Both the position numbers and the translations under genes were made by a program. A stretch of 64,000 nucleotides of DNA, taken from NCBI RefSeq assembly GCF_030867095.1, contig NW_026775408.1, forward strand, positions 62,001-126,000. The letters run 5' to 3'. The notes below the pieces were generated by a model. It searched no databases. It had not been told where the DNA came from and saw only the letters and a program-made list of their open reading frames with translations. The stretch is from Alligator mississippiensis (taxonomy: Eukaryota; Chordata; Crocodylia; Alligatoridae). Of the stretch, positions 63,461-64,000 are shown one piece after another; the first letter of the stretch is position 1, and every line of letters starts with the position of its first letter.

Positions 63461-64000
63461 CGTCCTCCTGCATTCCCTTCTGTAACCTTCCTGGGTAGCC
63501 GTCCATGGACCCCTGCCCAACTCCCACCCCCAGCACCACACTCACTGCAGACAGTTCTCTGAAAAGCAATTTATTCCCTTCACAGAAACAGACCGCACTC
63601 CATCCCCAACAACAGAGTCCTCCCTCCCTCCCCACAGCACCCCTTTACCAATCACCCCACCCCACCCACCACCAATAAAACACCCTCTTCCTTGTGTAAA
63701 CTGTGTACATGATGTGTGCCCTCCTAGGGTGGGGGGCTGTGGGGTGAGGGTGCCTAGGGGGTGGAGCTCAGGGATAGGCACCCAGCACTCCAGCCTCTGG
63801 TTCTGCCATTGTGGGTGCACATGCTGCATCAAGCCCAGTGGGCTGGGGGCTCACCCAGGGGTGACAGTGGCTGCTGCTCTCCTGGTGCACCCATCTGCAC
63901 CTCCTGCAGACAGTGACCAGGGCCAGCAGGGCCCACACATAGTGATGGCCCTGCTATGGGCAACTCCTGCTTTATGGCTGCATGGAGCTGGGGTGAGTGT
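63461..64000. other. Unassigned, possibly transposon flank
   Basis: G+C-rich sequence after the transposase relic, with no recognised gene or inverted terminus. It could be the 3' part of the same transposon. Confidence 0.35.

Noticed and set aside
1-64000. CRISPR arrays, operons, ribosome-binding sites, phage genes, rRNA
   Set aside because: None seen; the sequence is an intron-rich vertebrate locus.

Overview
The window looks like vertebrate nuclear DNA, most likely from a crocodilian (a turtle is the main alternative). Coding sequence is split by GT-AG introns. CR1-clade LINEs of several ages fill much of the space, and the youngest group ends in short tandem octamers of the ATTCATAG type. 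Small non-autonomous DNA transposons (hAT-like, Harbinger-like and Tigger/pogo-like), L2 and MIR remnants and a few solitary LTRs occupy most of the rest. There is no bacterial or phage content. The species call is inference from repeat composition.

Two host genes can be read exon by exon. GLYATL3 (glycine N-acyltransferase-like 3) lies on the plus strand from 9383 to 16905 in five clear coding exons plus one candidate 62-nt exon. A complete nine-exon CYP2-family cytochrome P450 (CYP2K/CYP2AC-like, 496 residues) lies on the minus strand from 49013 to 24747. The genes converge on a 7.8-kb interval holding a three-deep nest of transposons. Both encode conjugation or xenobiotic-type enzymes. Their linkage resembles, from memory, the mammalian 6p12 region with GLYATL3 and a CYP2AC relic, which favours CYP2AC for the P450.

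Layout. 1-9.3 kb: a young CR1 (443-2311), a solitary LTR with a 5-bp target duplication (2552-3331), an LTR followed by a serine-tRNA-type primer site (about 3912-4700), MIR-like SINEs and Harbinger-like MITEs, and a second LTR whose end lies about 170 bp before the GLYATL3 start codon. 9.4-16.9 kb: GLYATL3, with GC-rich hAT-like elements in its introns. 17-24.7 kb: intergenic repeats. 24.7-49 kb: the P450, whose large introns carry L2, a second CR1 subfamily (31.6-33.6 kb), a stack of MITEs (36.3-37.4 kb), an hAT relic split by an LTR (39.2-40.2 kb) and a nearly full-length CR1 (41.6-46.6 kb) with two tandem 5' promoter units, an ORF1 with an esterase domain and an endonuclease/reverse-transcriptase ORF2. 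49-64 kb: no host gene recognised; this part holds CR1 copies, a 1.49-kb LTR with a 5-bp target duplication, an unusual cruciform-type simple repeat, a 32-bp perfect palindrome, an orphan A+T-rich ORF and a broken PIF/Harbinger transposase.

No clearly new biological system was found. The most useful leads are the LTR at the GLYATL3 promoter, the candidate extra GLYATL3 exon, the tandem CR1 promoter units, two non-autonomous DNA transposon families defined here by their target duplications, and the unidentified ORF at 59.1 kb.
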